Assembly (NCBI RefSeq): GCF_028372415.1
Contig: NC_092878.1
Span: 68,403,830-68,467,829, forward strand
From: Notamacropus eugenii
Lineage: Eukaryota > Chordata > Mammalia > Diprotodontia > Macropodidae
Length of the DNA: 64,000 bases
Direction of reading: 5' to 3'
How positions within the stretch are numbered: the stretch's first letter is position 1; every line of letters begins with the position of its first letter. Under the pieces are notes generated by a model. The model worked only from the letters and a program-made list of their open reading frames with translations. It had not been told where the DNA came from and did not search any database. Below are positions 10,225-22,424 of this stretch, one piece after another. The position numbers were made by a program, and so were the translations under genes.

Positions 10225-10700
10225 TCAATTCTGGGAATCATAGTATAGAAGGACATTGATAAACTGGAGAACATCCAGAGGAGGGAATTTAGAGTTAAGA
10301 AAGAACCTTGAGTCTATGTCATGTGAGGATGCATTAAAGGAACAAGGCATTTTTAACTTAAAAAAGAGAAGGTACAGGGGTGACAGGATAGTGATACACA
10401 AGTATTGAAAGTGCTATCATCTGGAAGATGCATTGAGTTCTCTCTTTTACCTGAAAAGGCAGAATCAGAATCAGTAGGGGGAAGCTGAAAAGAGGACAAT
10501 TTAAGTTTGCTATTAGGAAAATAAAATCCAAATAATGAGAGCTGTGCAAGAGTAGAATTAATGCTTTAGGAAGTAATAGATTCTCCATCATTGAAAGTTT
10601 ACTGTCAGAGGTGAGATGACTTATAACCTATGTTGTAGTGAGAATTCCTTAGGTTGGACTGCATGACCACAGAAGTCTCTTCCAAATGGCAGATTCTACC
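10225..10700 (+). mobile_element. L3/CR1-class LINE 3' region
   Basis: The order of motifs follows a CR1/L3 3' end: catgtgaggatgcattaaag, aaaaagagaaggtacagggg, tgacaggatagtgat, agagctgtgcaagagtagaa, tccatcattgaaagttt, ttaggttggactgcatgacc and tctcttccaaatggcagatt. Ancient and much mutated. Confidence 0.7.
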
Positions 10701-10739
10701 CATGTAACATATAGAAAATCATCTCATCCTTCTGTGTCT

Positions 10740-11145
10740 ATTTAATCAACTATAAAATGAGCATAATAAAATACATATTGCATTCTTTCAAAATATTTCA
10801 GGAAAATTCTTCAAAATATCCCATGCTTATTCTCCAAAACAATAGCAAAAGCTTATGTGTGACTTCCTGGAAAATATTACTGCCTTTCAGTCTCCATACT
10901 TTCATTGTAGCAAAAACATAAAAAAAATGGTATGGGAGCAAATAACGATTAAGAAATGCAGTGAGTAAGTGCTGTAAGTGGCTTCTTCAGAACTCTACAA
11001 AATACTGTCTGGAAACTATGAGCAAACAAAAAGGGGCTCTCTAGCAAAATCAGAATCTGTAGTCAGGCAGGGAAGCCAATAGCATCTCATCAGAAAAGGG
11101 CTACAGATTACCTAATCCTGAAATTTCTGCATCCAGAGACAAAAA
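10740..11145. other. AT-rich sequence, nothing recognised
   Basis: No gene or clear repeat family seen. Confidence 0.4.
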
Positions 11146-11149
11146 GGGA

Positions 11150-12010
11150 GAAAGTAAGTTCCCCAGAGAAAGCCCTGAGGTGATGAGAAACTCTCAACAG
11201 AGTCCTTGAATATGAACAGGAGCAGCAATTACTAGTGCCATAGCCTTGCTGTCACAACCTAAGTACTCCAGACTTGTGGGCTCCAAAATCCTAAATATTT
11301 TATCTTAAATGACCAAAAAGTTTCTGTATTTCTTATGCTCTACACTAGATTCAAAGGGATCTAATTCCGGAAAGAGGAGTTTAGCCCAGGAAATCAATTG
11401 ATTCGAATGGAGGACAAGGAGTGCTGATTATCACTCAAAACAAAACAAAACAACAGTAGCAAGAAACCCACAAGCAGGCAGGGCTTGGCCTTGTGTAAAA
11501 CACTAATAAAGGAAAAAAAAATGAGATTATTAAAAACAAGAAGAGATTACTATAAGGAATAATAAAATTAATTTTCCAAAAGGCATAAACTCATAACTAG
11601 AAAAATTAAACAATATGTTAAAGACAAGTAAATAAAATCTCTCAGAAAAAAAGAAAGGAATATAAATAGCTTTGAAAAGAAAGTAGTCAATTTTGCCCTA
11701 GATAAAATCCTCAAAACTACAACAAATAGAAATCAATGACTCTATAGGAAAGCAAAAACAAAACAAAACAAAACAAAATACTGCAAAAAGTAAATTACTT
11801 GATTGAGGAAGACAAACACAACAAACAGAAACCTAATTTGGAATTCTGGACAAATCTCAAAAAGAAAACTCATAGTGTTATAATGGTCAAAAAACAAAGA
11901 TTCCACGTAAGAGAAGAAAAGTATTGCAAGTAGACAGAAAAATTGAGTTTAAGCAGAAAGAAATAAGCTAGAATCACACACACAAAAAAAAATCACAATC
12001 TCTATATAAA
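11150..12010 (+). mobile_element. Probable very old L1/HAL1 5' UTR-ORF1 fragment
   Basis: A-rich tract. caatgactctataggaaagc and agaagaaaagtattgcaagt-agacagaaaaa can be laid on L1/HAL1 ORF1 segments (compare 4618-4648). Strongly decayed with no open frame, so the call is tentative. It contains (AAAAC)n at about 11755-11779. Confidence 0.35.
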
Positions 12011-12014
12011 TAAG

Positions 12015-12955
12015 AGGAGTTCTTGAAATACAATATTGCAAAGACTAAAAAATGCCCTTAATAAAGATCTAATAAAGTGAATGCAAACATAACAGAATAG
12101 ATTACAATACAATTACAACCCTGGATCATATTCTCACACTAATACACTCAATAAATGTAGAGAAGTGTGGACATACACTCAAAGGAAGATGACAGAGAAA
12201 CATATGAGTGCTCAGGGTAATTCAGAATTTAAACAGCAGCTCTGAATGTTATCAGCTTATTCAGGAACATCTCCATCAATAGAAAATGTGCTCACTTGTT
12301 GACTCATTTGTGACTTGGGGATATGAATAAATGTGTAACCAGTGTTGTAAAGGATAACTACTTTTAAAGGAGGAAGTCATAGCTCAGTTAGTGATGACCA
12401 CAATATTTCATTAATCATTAGCTCCAGTCATCTGCTGGGCAAATATTCTTCTCTTTCTTCTCCTATGTTATGTAGCATTTACAACCCTTTCAAAGTGTAA
12501 TCAACCTTTAAAAATGGTACTTATTAAGTGTTATTTCCTAATGTGAATAGCAAATCTCCTTAGGCCAAAGAAGAGTAAAACTCATCAAACTTACAAAGTC
12601 TGTATCATATACACCAACTCAGGTAGTTATTCATTTTGATTTTGTCCAATCAGAATCAAGTTCGTTGCAGTACTATTCAACTTGAATCCTTATGCAAAGG
12701 CAAATAAAAGTAGAATAGGATACCAAAACAGCTTCAAAGAACACTTATTTCCTCCTCAAGCAGATGGTGACAGCATGAAGCAAGATGTCCTGAAGAAACA
12801 CTCCCTCTCTAGATTTTACTGAATGGAAATATCTGTCAACAAAGTTCTTGTTCAGGAAAATATTAGATATGGGTGGAGAAAGGATTGAGAAGACTATGAT
12901 TCATAGTTCTAAATCTATGTGACTAAAAGATATTGTTGTCTTCAAAAATAATAAG
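12015..12955. other. Non-coding sequence, nothing recognised
   Basis: AT-rich, no repeat family or open frame recognised. Confidence 0.4.
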
Positions 12956-13488
12956 GAAGTATCAATTTTAATCCTAGGGGATCAGGGATCCTTCCAGGTT
13001 GAGGACTAGAATACAGATCAAGGTAGCCAGGACCTTCTTCCAAAATCACATCAAATGGGAACCATCAAATACTTTCAAATTCCCAGAACTATTTATGAAA
13101 ATGGTAGGACAAAAAAGCATGAAGTTTCAGACAGTGCCCTTCCCACTCCAACCATGAGGAACAGAGCCCAACTTTAATAGAAAATTCAAAATGAAGAACT
13201 AAGGTGGGGGGAAATGCACAAAAAGCAACAGCAAAACAATAAATGAATCAGAATATAAAAAGATATTATGGTGATAGAGAAGATCAAGAAGACATTAACT
13301 AAGAAATAGACAATGAATTCAAAATAGCTACAAAAATCTTCAAAGAAAAATTTGAATTAGGTACAAGTAAAAAAAATCCTTGAAGAACTAACATTGATGT
13401 TCTAAATAAAATGTGTGGTAGAGGAAACATCAAGCAAAGACAGCAAAAGTAGCAAATTTTGAAAAGATAATGACAGCTTGATAAAAGA

Positions 13489-13491
13489 GAA

Positions 13492-13567
<76 letters not shown>
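13489..13567. repeat. (GA)n microsatellite
   Basis: Nearly pure GA run inside the decayed L1 ORF1. Confidence 0.95.
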
Positions 13568-13570
<3 letters not shown>

Positions 13571-14304
13571 GGGAGGGAGGGAGGAGAGACTGAAAAGCAT
13601 TCAAGAAAATAGGACCTTAAAAACTAGAATTGGCCAAGTGGAAAAAGACCCATTAAAGCTCACTGAAAAAAAAAAATGATTCCTTAAAAATTAGAATTGT
13701 GCAGTGTATACTAATGACTCTATGAAAAAAATATGAAACAATTAAAGTGAAAATAATGAAAAAATAAAAAGAAAATGTGAAATAGTTCATTGGAAAAGCA
13801 ACTGATCAAGATAAGATGAAAATTGATAAATGATTTAGCCATCATAATTATGATACCATAATTAAATTGAGGCACTATGGAAAAATGGACCAATCAGATC
13901 TATGAATAAGAATTAATGAACAAAAAAAGAGAAGTTCATAGGAAGTACAATAGATCATTTTGATTACATGGAATTAAAATGCTTTTGCATAAAGAAAACA
14001 ATGCAGTCAAAATTAGAAGAAAAGTCGAAAATGGGAAAAATTATAGCAAGTTTCACTGATATCTCATTTGTCAAATACACAAGAATTGAGTCAAATTTAT
14101 AATAACAAATGAATCAATCCCCAGTTGATAATTAAAAAAATGTAAACTGATAGTTTTTAAAAGAAGAAATTAAAGTTATCAAGTCACATGAAAAAAAGTG
14201 CCCTAAAGCACTACTAATTAGAGTAATCAAAAATGGAAACCATCTCATACCTATGTGATTGATGGACATGACAGAAAAGTAAAATGATAAATGCTGGAGA
14301 ATTT

Positions 14305-14310
14305 GTGTGT

Positions 14311-14345
<35 letters not shown>
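14305..14345. repeat. (TG)n microsatellite
   Basis: TG run with one CTG interruption inside the L1 3' part; a (TACA/TATA)n patch follows at about 14500-14560. Confidence 0.95.
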
Positions 14346-14348
<3 letters not shown>

Positions 14349-15062
14349 GGGGAAGTTAGACAGTAATGCAGTGTTGAGGGAGCTCCATTCTGGAGAATGA
14401 TTTGGAATTATGCCCAAAGGGGTCTAAAACTGTGCATACATTTTGACTAAGAAATACCAACACTAGTCCCAAAGATACAAAAGAGAAAAAAGATCTATTT
14501 TACATACATACATACATACCTATATACATATATATACATATATATGTAAGTATATATGTGTATTCAGTTCTTTTATGATGATAAAGAATTGAAAATTGAG
14601 GCTATGCCCATCAAGCTAGGAACAATTGAACAAGCTAGAAGTTATGGTATGTGAGTAAGATGGAATATCATGATATAAGAAATGATAGGTTAGTTTCAGA
14701 AATACCTGTTACAATTTATATAAACTCATGCAAAGTGAAGTGAGTAGAACCAGAAGGTCATTGCACAGAATAACAACAATATTGTAAGGATGATCAACTG
14801 GAAAAGACTTAGCTACTCTGATAGAATGATGCAATATAATTCCAAGGGAACTGTGATGAAAAATGCTTACCACCTACAGAGAGAAAACTGAAAAACTCTG
14901 AATGATGGAAGCATAATTTTTTAGCTTTCTGTTTCTTTTTTCTTTGTTGTCTGTATTTTCATATGGAAATATGTTTTGCATGACTTCACATGTATAATTG
15001 ATGCAAATTGCTTACCTTCTGAAGTATGAGGAAGAAGCAGGAAGGAGGGAGAGAATTTGGAA

Positions 15063-15411
15063 CTTTTTTTTCCAAAAATTAATTTTTTTATTTTTACATG
15101 TAATTGGGGAATATTTAATGAAATAGAATATTTAAATATATATTTTTAAATGCATGGTTATGTTTTGTATTTAGCATTTCATTTCTATTTAGGAAATGAA
15201 CACTAGCCTCATATTACACATATAGTACTGTGAGTCCTTTTTTAGTATACCCTTTTAGGAGATCCAAGACATGAACCTAAAGTTCCAGGGTGAGGAAATA
15301 CAAAGAGCCAAAATGTATAAGGCAACGAATCTCATCCTTTTCATGAGAGGAATGATTTCCATCTATATTTTGTACATACATCAGGAACAGTTGATCCTCT
15401 TACATGGTAGG

Positions 15412-15442
<31 letters not shown>

Positions 15443-16060
15443 GACATTCAGGATTGGGAGTAGGATCACAGACCCTAGAGGATGTAAAAAAAAACAAACC
15501 ACAAAACAAAAAAAACTTGAATAACTATGGACTATACTCCAAAACTTTATTTTTAAGTATTCTGATTACATTTAACACAAAAACACATAAAATAACACAC
15601 CGTGCCCACAAAACATTATAGTTTCTACACCAGAGATATTAGTATGTCCCACACTAAACAGAACCTAACTGGTGTAGGTACAATAACTGCTTCATCATGA
15701 ATTTCCTTCTCCCATGAAAAGCATAAGATACTGTGATCACTGTGGGAGAAAATCAAGTGAATCTGGATGGTAGAGAGACAAAGAGGAGGGAATGCCTATA
15801 CTTGCTTAATGTACTGATATTTTTAACAAAATTTTACTTTTTGTAATAAATTTGTGTATGAATTCTTGTGGTAGTTAATGACAAAGTGAATTAATAATAT
15901 GCAATATTTACATATTTATAAATCTTTAAAACTTGTTTTACATATGAGCATAGTCTAAGATTATTCACATTATTCCACAAATCTCCAAAAATACCCATTT
16001 AATTATTGATGCCCAACCTGAAAATAAGCAAAACCATCAATGTAAAACTCATGAATGTCA
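15063..16060. other. Non-coding sequence with a 27-base A-run
   Basis: A pure A-run at 15412-15438 could be the tail of a small plus-strand retrocopy, but the sequence upstream is not recognised. No gene seen. Confidence 0.5.
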
Positions 16061-16064
16061 AGTC

Positions 16065-16066
<2 letters not shown>

Positions 16067-16137
<71 letters not shown>
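16067..16137. repeat. (CT)n microsatellite
   Basis: Pure (CT)n of about 71 bp. Confidence 0.97.
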
Positions 16138-16142
<5 letters not shown>

Positions 16143-16184
16143 GTTGTGTGATCCTAGATAGACACTAGGAAAATTAGCTACTCT

Positions 16185-16320
16185 CTCGATTTCAGATTTC
16201 TTGGTTTCCTCATCTGTCAAATGGAAATAATAAGAGTAGCAAAAACATCACAGGATTATAGTAGGGACCAAATGAAATAACACATTATGTGCTTTGTAAA
16301 TCTTAGGAGCCTAGGTGAAA
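16185..16320 (+). mobile_element. MIR-class SINE 3' half
   Basis: ggtttcctcatctgtcaaat, ggattatagtagggaccaaa, tgaaataacacattatgtgc and tttgtaaatctta follow the MIR core and 3' order. Confidence 0.7.
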
Positions 16321-16374
16321 TTCTAGTTATGCATGTTTCATATATTTATATATTTGTGTATCTGTGTGTGACGA

Positions 16375-16460
16375 AATTCCTGCTGCGTTCCAGATACTAT
16401 ACTAGGCAATGGGAGAAAAAAAAATCCTTGTTCTCAATCAGTTTACATTTTGTCAGGTGA
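16375..16460 (-). mobile_element. L2 3' fragment, minus strand
   Basis: ccagatactatactaggcaa, ccttgttctcaatcagttta and cattttgtcagg match a reversed L2 3' end. Confidence 0.5.
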
Positions 16461-16594
16461 GATGACTTTGGGTTATTTCCGTGTCATGTATATAAATACT
16501 ATTTAAAAATGAACATATACAGAAATACATATACATATACATGATAAAGCACATACAAATATGAATATATGAACATATGTATATTTGCATCTTA

Positions 16595-16790
16595 GCTACT
16601 CTTAAGCTCCTTGAGATTGAGGATTCTTTTTCTTCCTTCCTTCCTTCCTGTCTTCCTTCCTTCCTTCCTTCCTTCCTTCCTTCCTTCCTTCCTTCCTTCC
16701 ATCCTTCCTTCATTTCCCTTGTACTCACAGTGCCCAGCACAGTGACTAGAAAACAATAGAAACTGCATAAATATTTAGTGATTATTGTTT
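16595..16790 (+). mobile_element. L2/MIR-type 3' tail carrying a (CCTT)n expansion
   Basis: cttaagctccttgagattga opens an L2 3' end and ctcacagtgcccagcacagt closes it. In between, the pyrimidine stretch has expanded to (CCTT)n at 16632-16711. Confidence 0.7.
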
Positions 16791-16799
16791 GTAGCTGAG

Positions 16800-17540
16800 G
16801 GTATCAAAGACAAAAAGTAGATTCCAGTTTTGGGTCTATACTTTTCAAAAACTTCTTGTAATTGTGTCTTGATAATACTAGCATAGCATGAAAGTATTCA
16901 TATCTTCAGTCCATTCCACAGGCACTCATGATTTGCTCACATCTGTGATTAGTGACATCTGTACTGAAGTCTTTCTAGCTGGTGGGGTATTGTTATTTTT
17001 AATTAATATCTTGTTTTTTTGTGCTAACAGTATGTGAAGGAATGGCACTTGCTTCGCTATTCTCTCTGTTAAGAAGATAGATCAGCGAGATCAACGTGAC
17101 ACACTATGTGGTAGCATCTCTTTTCTTTTTTTCTTAGAAGCGTTACACTTATGTAATCAGTAGGATCACTAAACCAACTTCTCTAGAATTTCAAGGTTCC
17201 TAACAGATCCTTACAGCTTCTGTGATCATTTAGGTGAGATTTCTTCTGGTGAATGTTTAATAACTGACTTTCCAAAAAGTAGGATACAGTTTTTATGTTG
17301 AATTTGCATTATTAACATTTCCTCTATCATTTTCTTCAGACTAGATAATAAATAGAACAGTGAATCAATATCTCATTTCTAGCAGCTGGCATTTTGTGAA
17401 ATATCAAATCTCACACTGAAAATTTCGTCATGGTGCCCTAAAACTGGCATTCTGCTGCTCTAGCACACCCTCTCACAAACTCAATATATGGTACCCCATA
17501 CTCATCCTCAGAAAAAGATAGTATTGACATCACGCTTTCT
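16800..17540. other. Non-coding sequence, nothing recognised
   Basis: No gene or repeat family recognised. Confidence 0.45.
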
Positions 17541-17544
17541 GATT

Positions 17545-17735
17545 TTCAAAGCACTTTACAAATACTATCTTATTTTATCGTCACAACAACCCTGGGAGTT
17601 AGGTGCTATTATTTTCCCCATTTTATAGATAAGGAACCAAAGACAGATTTAGGTTAAGTAACTTGTACAGGATTATAAAACTAGTAAGGTATCTGATATT
17701 ACATTTGAACTCAGGTCTTCTTGATGGCAGTCTGC
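17545..17735 (-). mobile_element. MIR-class SINE, minus strand
   Basis: aaagcactttacaaatacta, gtcacaacaaccctgggagt, ttccccattttatagataag and tttgaactcaggtcttcttg: a good reversed MIR. Confidence 0.85.
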
Positions 17736-17739
17736 GTGT

Positions 17740-18740
17740 CTCTGTGTGTTGTCTCTGTCTCTCTTTCTCTTGAAAGGACCAGACCACATATCTCTATATA
17801 TAGACATATAGATCTATCTATCTATATAAATACACGTATAGACCTAGAAATATATACGCATATACATCATATGTACATATATCAATTAAATGGATTTTGA
17901 TAAGCATCCAGGATTATAGTTTGGGATAGTTTTTCTTCATCATCTTCTATAATATTGGATTTCTTCTAAAGTCAATTTGATATAATCTCTGATTTACACA
18001 ATGCTGGAGAATGCACTTAAATTAGTTTCCTGATGAATGGTACACCCTCCTCATCTGGGACAATTGCCAAGAGGGAGAAGTTGTATGATGCATTTTGATA
18101 ACTTTAAACATTTGATAAATGTGGGTAGGGGCCCATTTACAAAGCACACCTGGTGCACCAAACCCACACAGCTGTTAACAGGTGTGAATTTTTGTTTCAT
18201 AGCATATAGTCTGTTTCTTCATTTGAATGGTGTTGCTTTTTTTCTACTTCTCAGTAAACAAGTACCAAATGGATAGAATTTTTTTTCTTGCTGTTATACC
18301 TGCAATGCTTCTTTATTTTAAAGAAATCAATAAGATTAAAAAAATGACTATCTCAGTAAAGCTCAGTTTAACATTCAAATAATGAACCTACAGACTTTGT
18401 TCTTTAGGGTCATTGGGAAAAGAATTTAATATATTTATATGCAATAATCAGAGCTCAAGGAAACATTTAGAAATTTGGAGGATGAAAAAAAGACACTCTT
18501 TTCCCTGAAATATTTTATAGGATCTCAAATGTTAGAATCAGCTGGTAAAAATCAAAATTGATTTTTCCTGTGTACGTTTTCTTTTCAACAAATGCATTTA
18601 CACACCCTGAAGGTTCAAGATTTCATATTGACTATGCCAAACTTAATCTAAGACTTCTGTGGAATTTGGGAACCAACACTCAAGGTTCTTTTTCTATGTT
18701 TTGTTTTAGTTAAAAGACTAAATATGATAGGTATTGGTGC
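17740..18740. other. Non-coding; short ATCT/TATA simple repeat
   Basis: Simple repeat at about 17790-17885, then single-copy-like AT-rich sequence with no recognised feature. Confidence 0.5.
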
Positions 18741-18749
18741 AAGGATAGT

Positions 18750-19489
18750 TTGCTAACATTTCTGTCTCCTTTAGCCCACTGCTTTGGACATATAATTTAC
18801 TTAAGATATCCTCTTCTCTCTTTTTCTGTCCTCTTCTGTCCTCTTTTTTCCTCTCTTCTTCATTTGAAAGTGGTGTTGGTAGTCAGCAAGCTTTCTATGA
18901 TCTTCCTTAGCCATCTTACCAGTTCCCATAGATTCAATTATGATCCCTATACAGATGGTTTTCATATCTAGTTGTCCAGCCATTCTGACCTAAATTCTAG
19001 CATCTCTGACTGCCTATTGGACAAATCAAAATGGATATCTCATAGATATTTTAAACTCAATCTGAGCATAAATGAACTCATTATCTTTCCACTCAAACTT
19101 TTACCTCTTCCCAGAGTTTTCCTGGAGCCAGATGCAACTAGGTCTTGAGAGCCAATATTCTCAGTTAAATTTTTCAATCAATTTCCTCAAGGGTTAAATA
19201 TTCGTACCTCTGGCGTAGGCATACATAGAAACACTATAAATCAATGCTTGCTTAACTTTTGTTGATTTATAGACTTAAATAATTAAAGGAAAAAATGTCA
19301 TTAATAGATATTAAGCTTAAAAGTTGTAAGGAGTATATCTTTCCCTCCTTCCCCCCAAGAGCTGGTTGTTAAACATTTATCAGCACATCACTTTCTTTTC
19401 CTAACTTACCCATGACTGTCAAAATACCACCATTACCCCAATCAACTAAACTTACAGTTCAGGAGTCAACCTCAATTCTTCATTCTTTT
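18750..19489 (+). mobile_element. L2 LINE, left part (ORF2 C-terminus)
   Basis: Reads as the L2 reverse transcriptase end. The frame gives FNYDPYTDGFHI where intact L2 has a YADD box, so the catalytic box (18948-18959) has become YTDG. Downstream landmarks are actgcctattggacaaatca, gaactcattatctttccact and cttacccatgactgtc. An unassigned block at about 19120-19375 may be a separate insertion. The element continues at 20237 after an L1 insertion. Confidence 0.75.
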
Positions 19490-20228
19490 GTTTATTATTT
19501 TGAACTTCAATACACTTTGTTTTTAAATTTTTATTTATTTCTTTTTAGTTTGTAACATTCACTTTTGTAAGATTTTGGGTTCCAAATTTTCTCCCCATAT
19601 CTCCCCTCCCTCACACCCTAAGTTAACATATAATGTGATAGAGGGTCTACATACACATGCATATTGAACCTATTTTCACATTAGTCATGGTGTAAAGAAG
19701 AATTAGAACCAATGGGAGAAACCACAAGAAAGAAGAAGCAAATAAATAATGTAAAAAAAAAGACAAATAATATACTTCAATCTGCATTCAGACTCCATAG
19801 TTCTTTTCTGGATGTGAACAGCATTTTCCATCATGAGTCCTTTGGAACTGCCTTGCATCCTTGCATTGCTAAAGAGAGATAAGCCTATCAAAGTTAGTAA
19901 TAGTATGTTGTGGCTGTTACTGTATACAGTGTTCTCCTGGCTCTGCTTACTTCTCTCAGCATCAGTTCATTCAAATCTCTGCAATTTTTTTCTGGTCGGC
20001 CTGCTCATCATTTCTTATAGCACAGTAAATAGTATTCTATTATATTCATATATCACAGCTTGTTCTGCCATTTCCCAACTTATAGGTATCTCTTCAATTT
20101 CCAGTTCTTTGCCACCACAAGAAAAGAACTGCTATAAATATTTTTGTATGTATGGGTCCTTTACCCATTTTTATTTTCTCTTTGGGATACAGACATAGAA
20201 GTGGTATTGCTGGGCCAAAGGGTCCATT
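19490..20228 (-). mobile_element. L1 3' end inserted into the L2, minus strand
   Basis: Reversed L1 3' UTR (gggttccaaattttctcccc, cattttccatcatgagtcct, gctctgcttacttctctcag, ttgccaccacaagaaaagaa, gctataaatatttttgtatg). It is 5'-truncated. attctttt at 19482-19489 and 20229-20236 is a plausible target-site duplication, and L2 resumes directly after it. Confidence 0.8.
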
Positions 20229-20236
20229 ATTCTTTT

Positions 20237-21050
20237 TTTAATCCCATCCCTAATATCTACTCAGTTGATAAGGCCTGATTATTTCTACCTTTATGATAGC
20301 TCTTCTCTACTCCTCTTTCTCTGCTCTAATACTACTATCTCTTTGGTCCAAATCTTAATCATTTCAGCCCTCTATTATTACAATATTCTACTTGTTGGTC
20401 TCCCTATCTCAAGTCTCTCCTCACTAAAGTCTGTCCTCCAGTCAGCTGTCAGATTGATCTTAAAGTTCAAATTTGACAGGTCAACCAATATACAATAATT
20501 CCAGTGGTTCCGTAATAGCTCCAAGATCAAATAGACAATCTTCTGTTTGACTTTTTAAGCCCTTCAAAACCTGCCCACTCCTCTTCCTAGTCTTCTTATA
20601 CCTCTTCCTGCTTCATATATGCTGTGATTCAGTAACAATGGTATCCTTTCTGTTCCTCACACAAGATACTATCCAAACTCCAAGTATTTTAACTGATTGT
20701 CCTCCATGACTCAAACTCCGTTCTAGCTCATCTTTCCCTCCTGGCCTTCTTCAATTCTTACTTAAGGTCTCACCTTCTTCATGTAGTCTTTCATATTCCT
20801 CCTTAATCTTAATGCCTCCCCTCTGATATTATCTTCAATATTTCATGTATAACTTATCTATATCTATATGTCCGTATATTTGCCTATCTTCTTTGTACAT
20901 AGTTGTTTAAATCTATTCTTTCCCCATTAAACTGTGAGCTCCTTAAGAACTTTGTTTGTTTGTTTTTCTTGTGTGCATATATGTGTCCTCAGTACTTAAC
21001 ATGGTGCCTAGAACTTAGTGGGTACTTCATAAAAGCTTGTTCGGATAACT
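20237..21050 (+). mobile_element. L2 LINE, right part (3' UTR and tail)
   Basis: Continues the interrupted L2: gtctccctatctcaagtctc, cagctgtcagattgatctta, ccagtggttccgtaatagct, agcccttcaaaacctgccca, ttctgttcctcac, ctgtgagctccttaagaac and agtacttaacatggtgccta. This is the standard L2 3' order. Confidence 0.85.
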
Positions 21051-21054
21051 TGGC

Positions 21055-21960
21055 TATACTTTGATTCTGCAATTAGAACCTGATAAGCAATTGAAGATTA
21101 AATCTGTACATTCTCTGGAGATGATGAATTTTCCCTTATGACAGAGTTCTGACAGTTGCAGGGTTATATGGGTCTTGGCAGTGAGGAGTGTCATTGTGAA
21201 GTGGGATGAGGGGAGAGAAGAAGGAAACAGCTTCCTTTACTAAATGTTATCTCATTATCCTAGAGCCAATTATCTCACTAGAAATGTTTGTTAATCTTTT
21301 AGGCAGGGTCATTTTCCAGAGTGATTATAAACAGTGTAGATTATTAAGAAGATCAAATGTAAGTACTGAATTTTTAAAATAACAGTCATTTACTTTTGTT
21401 CTCTAGACAAATTTATTATCCTTTCATTTTCTTCCTAATTAGTGTCTTGGCTGACTCCTCTACTGAAGGTGTCAGATGCTGGTGTCACCCCCCCAAAAAA
21501 ACAGGCAGGCATCAACTTGAGTATATTATGCACAAGACTTTTGTGGTGGGCAAAAATTCTTGAAGGGAACATAAATCTATGAGAAAGAATTAAATAATTA
21601 ATGGAATGAACCTTCTTTCCTTTATTTTGTAGTTAATTATAATGATTTCTAAACAAGTTCAAGTATTCGATTGTCAGCAAATCACCCCTTCTCTCTTTTA
21701 TTTCACAAATGTCTGTAGGACAGCCATTTAAGCCATAATTACTAAATCCTCAATGTGACTTCTAGAGGCATTATCCCCTGTTACAAACAGGACTATAGAA
21801 GCCAGTCAGTCCAACCTTCTCATTTTTCAGTAGAGGAGACTTAGATGACATATTTATGGGAAGTTAATAATTCTATTGTAGGCATAAAAATTATAAAAAC
21901 AGAAGGTGCATTTTCAGATTATTAATAATAAATTAATCACCAAGTATTGTGTGTACATAT
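21055..21960. other. Non-coding sequence; possible MIR scrap
   Basis: A possible reversed MIR/SINE scrap at about 21740-21850 (agtccaaccttctcattttt). Otherwise nothing recognised. Confidence 0.4.
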
Positions 21961-21999
21961 ACATATAATTTGTTATCAATATAAAAGTATTAAACATGA

Positions 22000-22135
22000 T
22001 AAATTTATATGTATATATGTAGATGCATATGCATATGTATATACTCATGTGCATGTATATGTATATATGCATCTACATATGTGTATGCACTTATAGTCAT
22101 ATACATACTTATATACATATATGTATATGTGGACA
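22000..22135. repeat. (TATG/CATA)n compound microsatellite
   Basis: Interrupted tetranucleotide and dinucleotide TA/TG repeats; the open frames across it are low complexity. Confidence 0.9.
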
Positions 22136-22424
22136 GAGAGAGAAACAGACAGAGAGAGATATCTACATACATATGTAAAGTTCCTATAAGGCATAGCTGA
22201 AAAGAGAATACTGAAGTTACCACGAAATAGCCCATGGAAAACACTGAGGTGAGAGGTAACTGCCATGTCTGAACAATAGCAAGTAGGATCAGCCACCTAG
22301 AGTCCAAACTATGTGAGTACCTAATGTGTAATCAGAAATTGTGAAGGAGTTTTAATGTCAACAAGATATAAAAAAATAATTATGGAATGTTAGTTGTTTT
22401 GTTATTTGGTTGTTGTTATTGTTT

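Larger units (their letters stand above)
13000..15062 (+). mobile_element. L1 with most of ORF2 missing
   Basis: A 5' UTR-like part (cttcagacagtgcccttccc..., about 13000-13260) leads into ORF1 remnants at about 13270-13880 (ggccaagtggaaaaagaccc, gtgaaatagttcattggaaaa). The next recognisable piece, from about 13920, is the L1 ORF2 C-terminal/3' region (cccagttgataat, gaagaaattaaagttatcaa, catctcatacctatgtgatt). The metatherian L1 3' UTR follows (tgcaaagtgaagtgagtaga, ggaaatatgttttgcatgac, gagagaatttggaac). Endonuclease and reverse transcriptase regions are absent, leaving about 2 kb. (GA)n and (TG)n arrays have expanded inside it. Confidence 0.65.
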
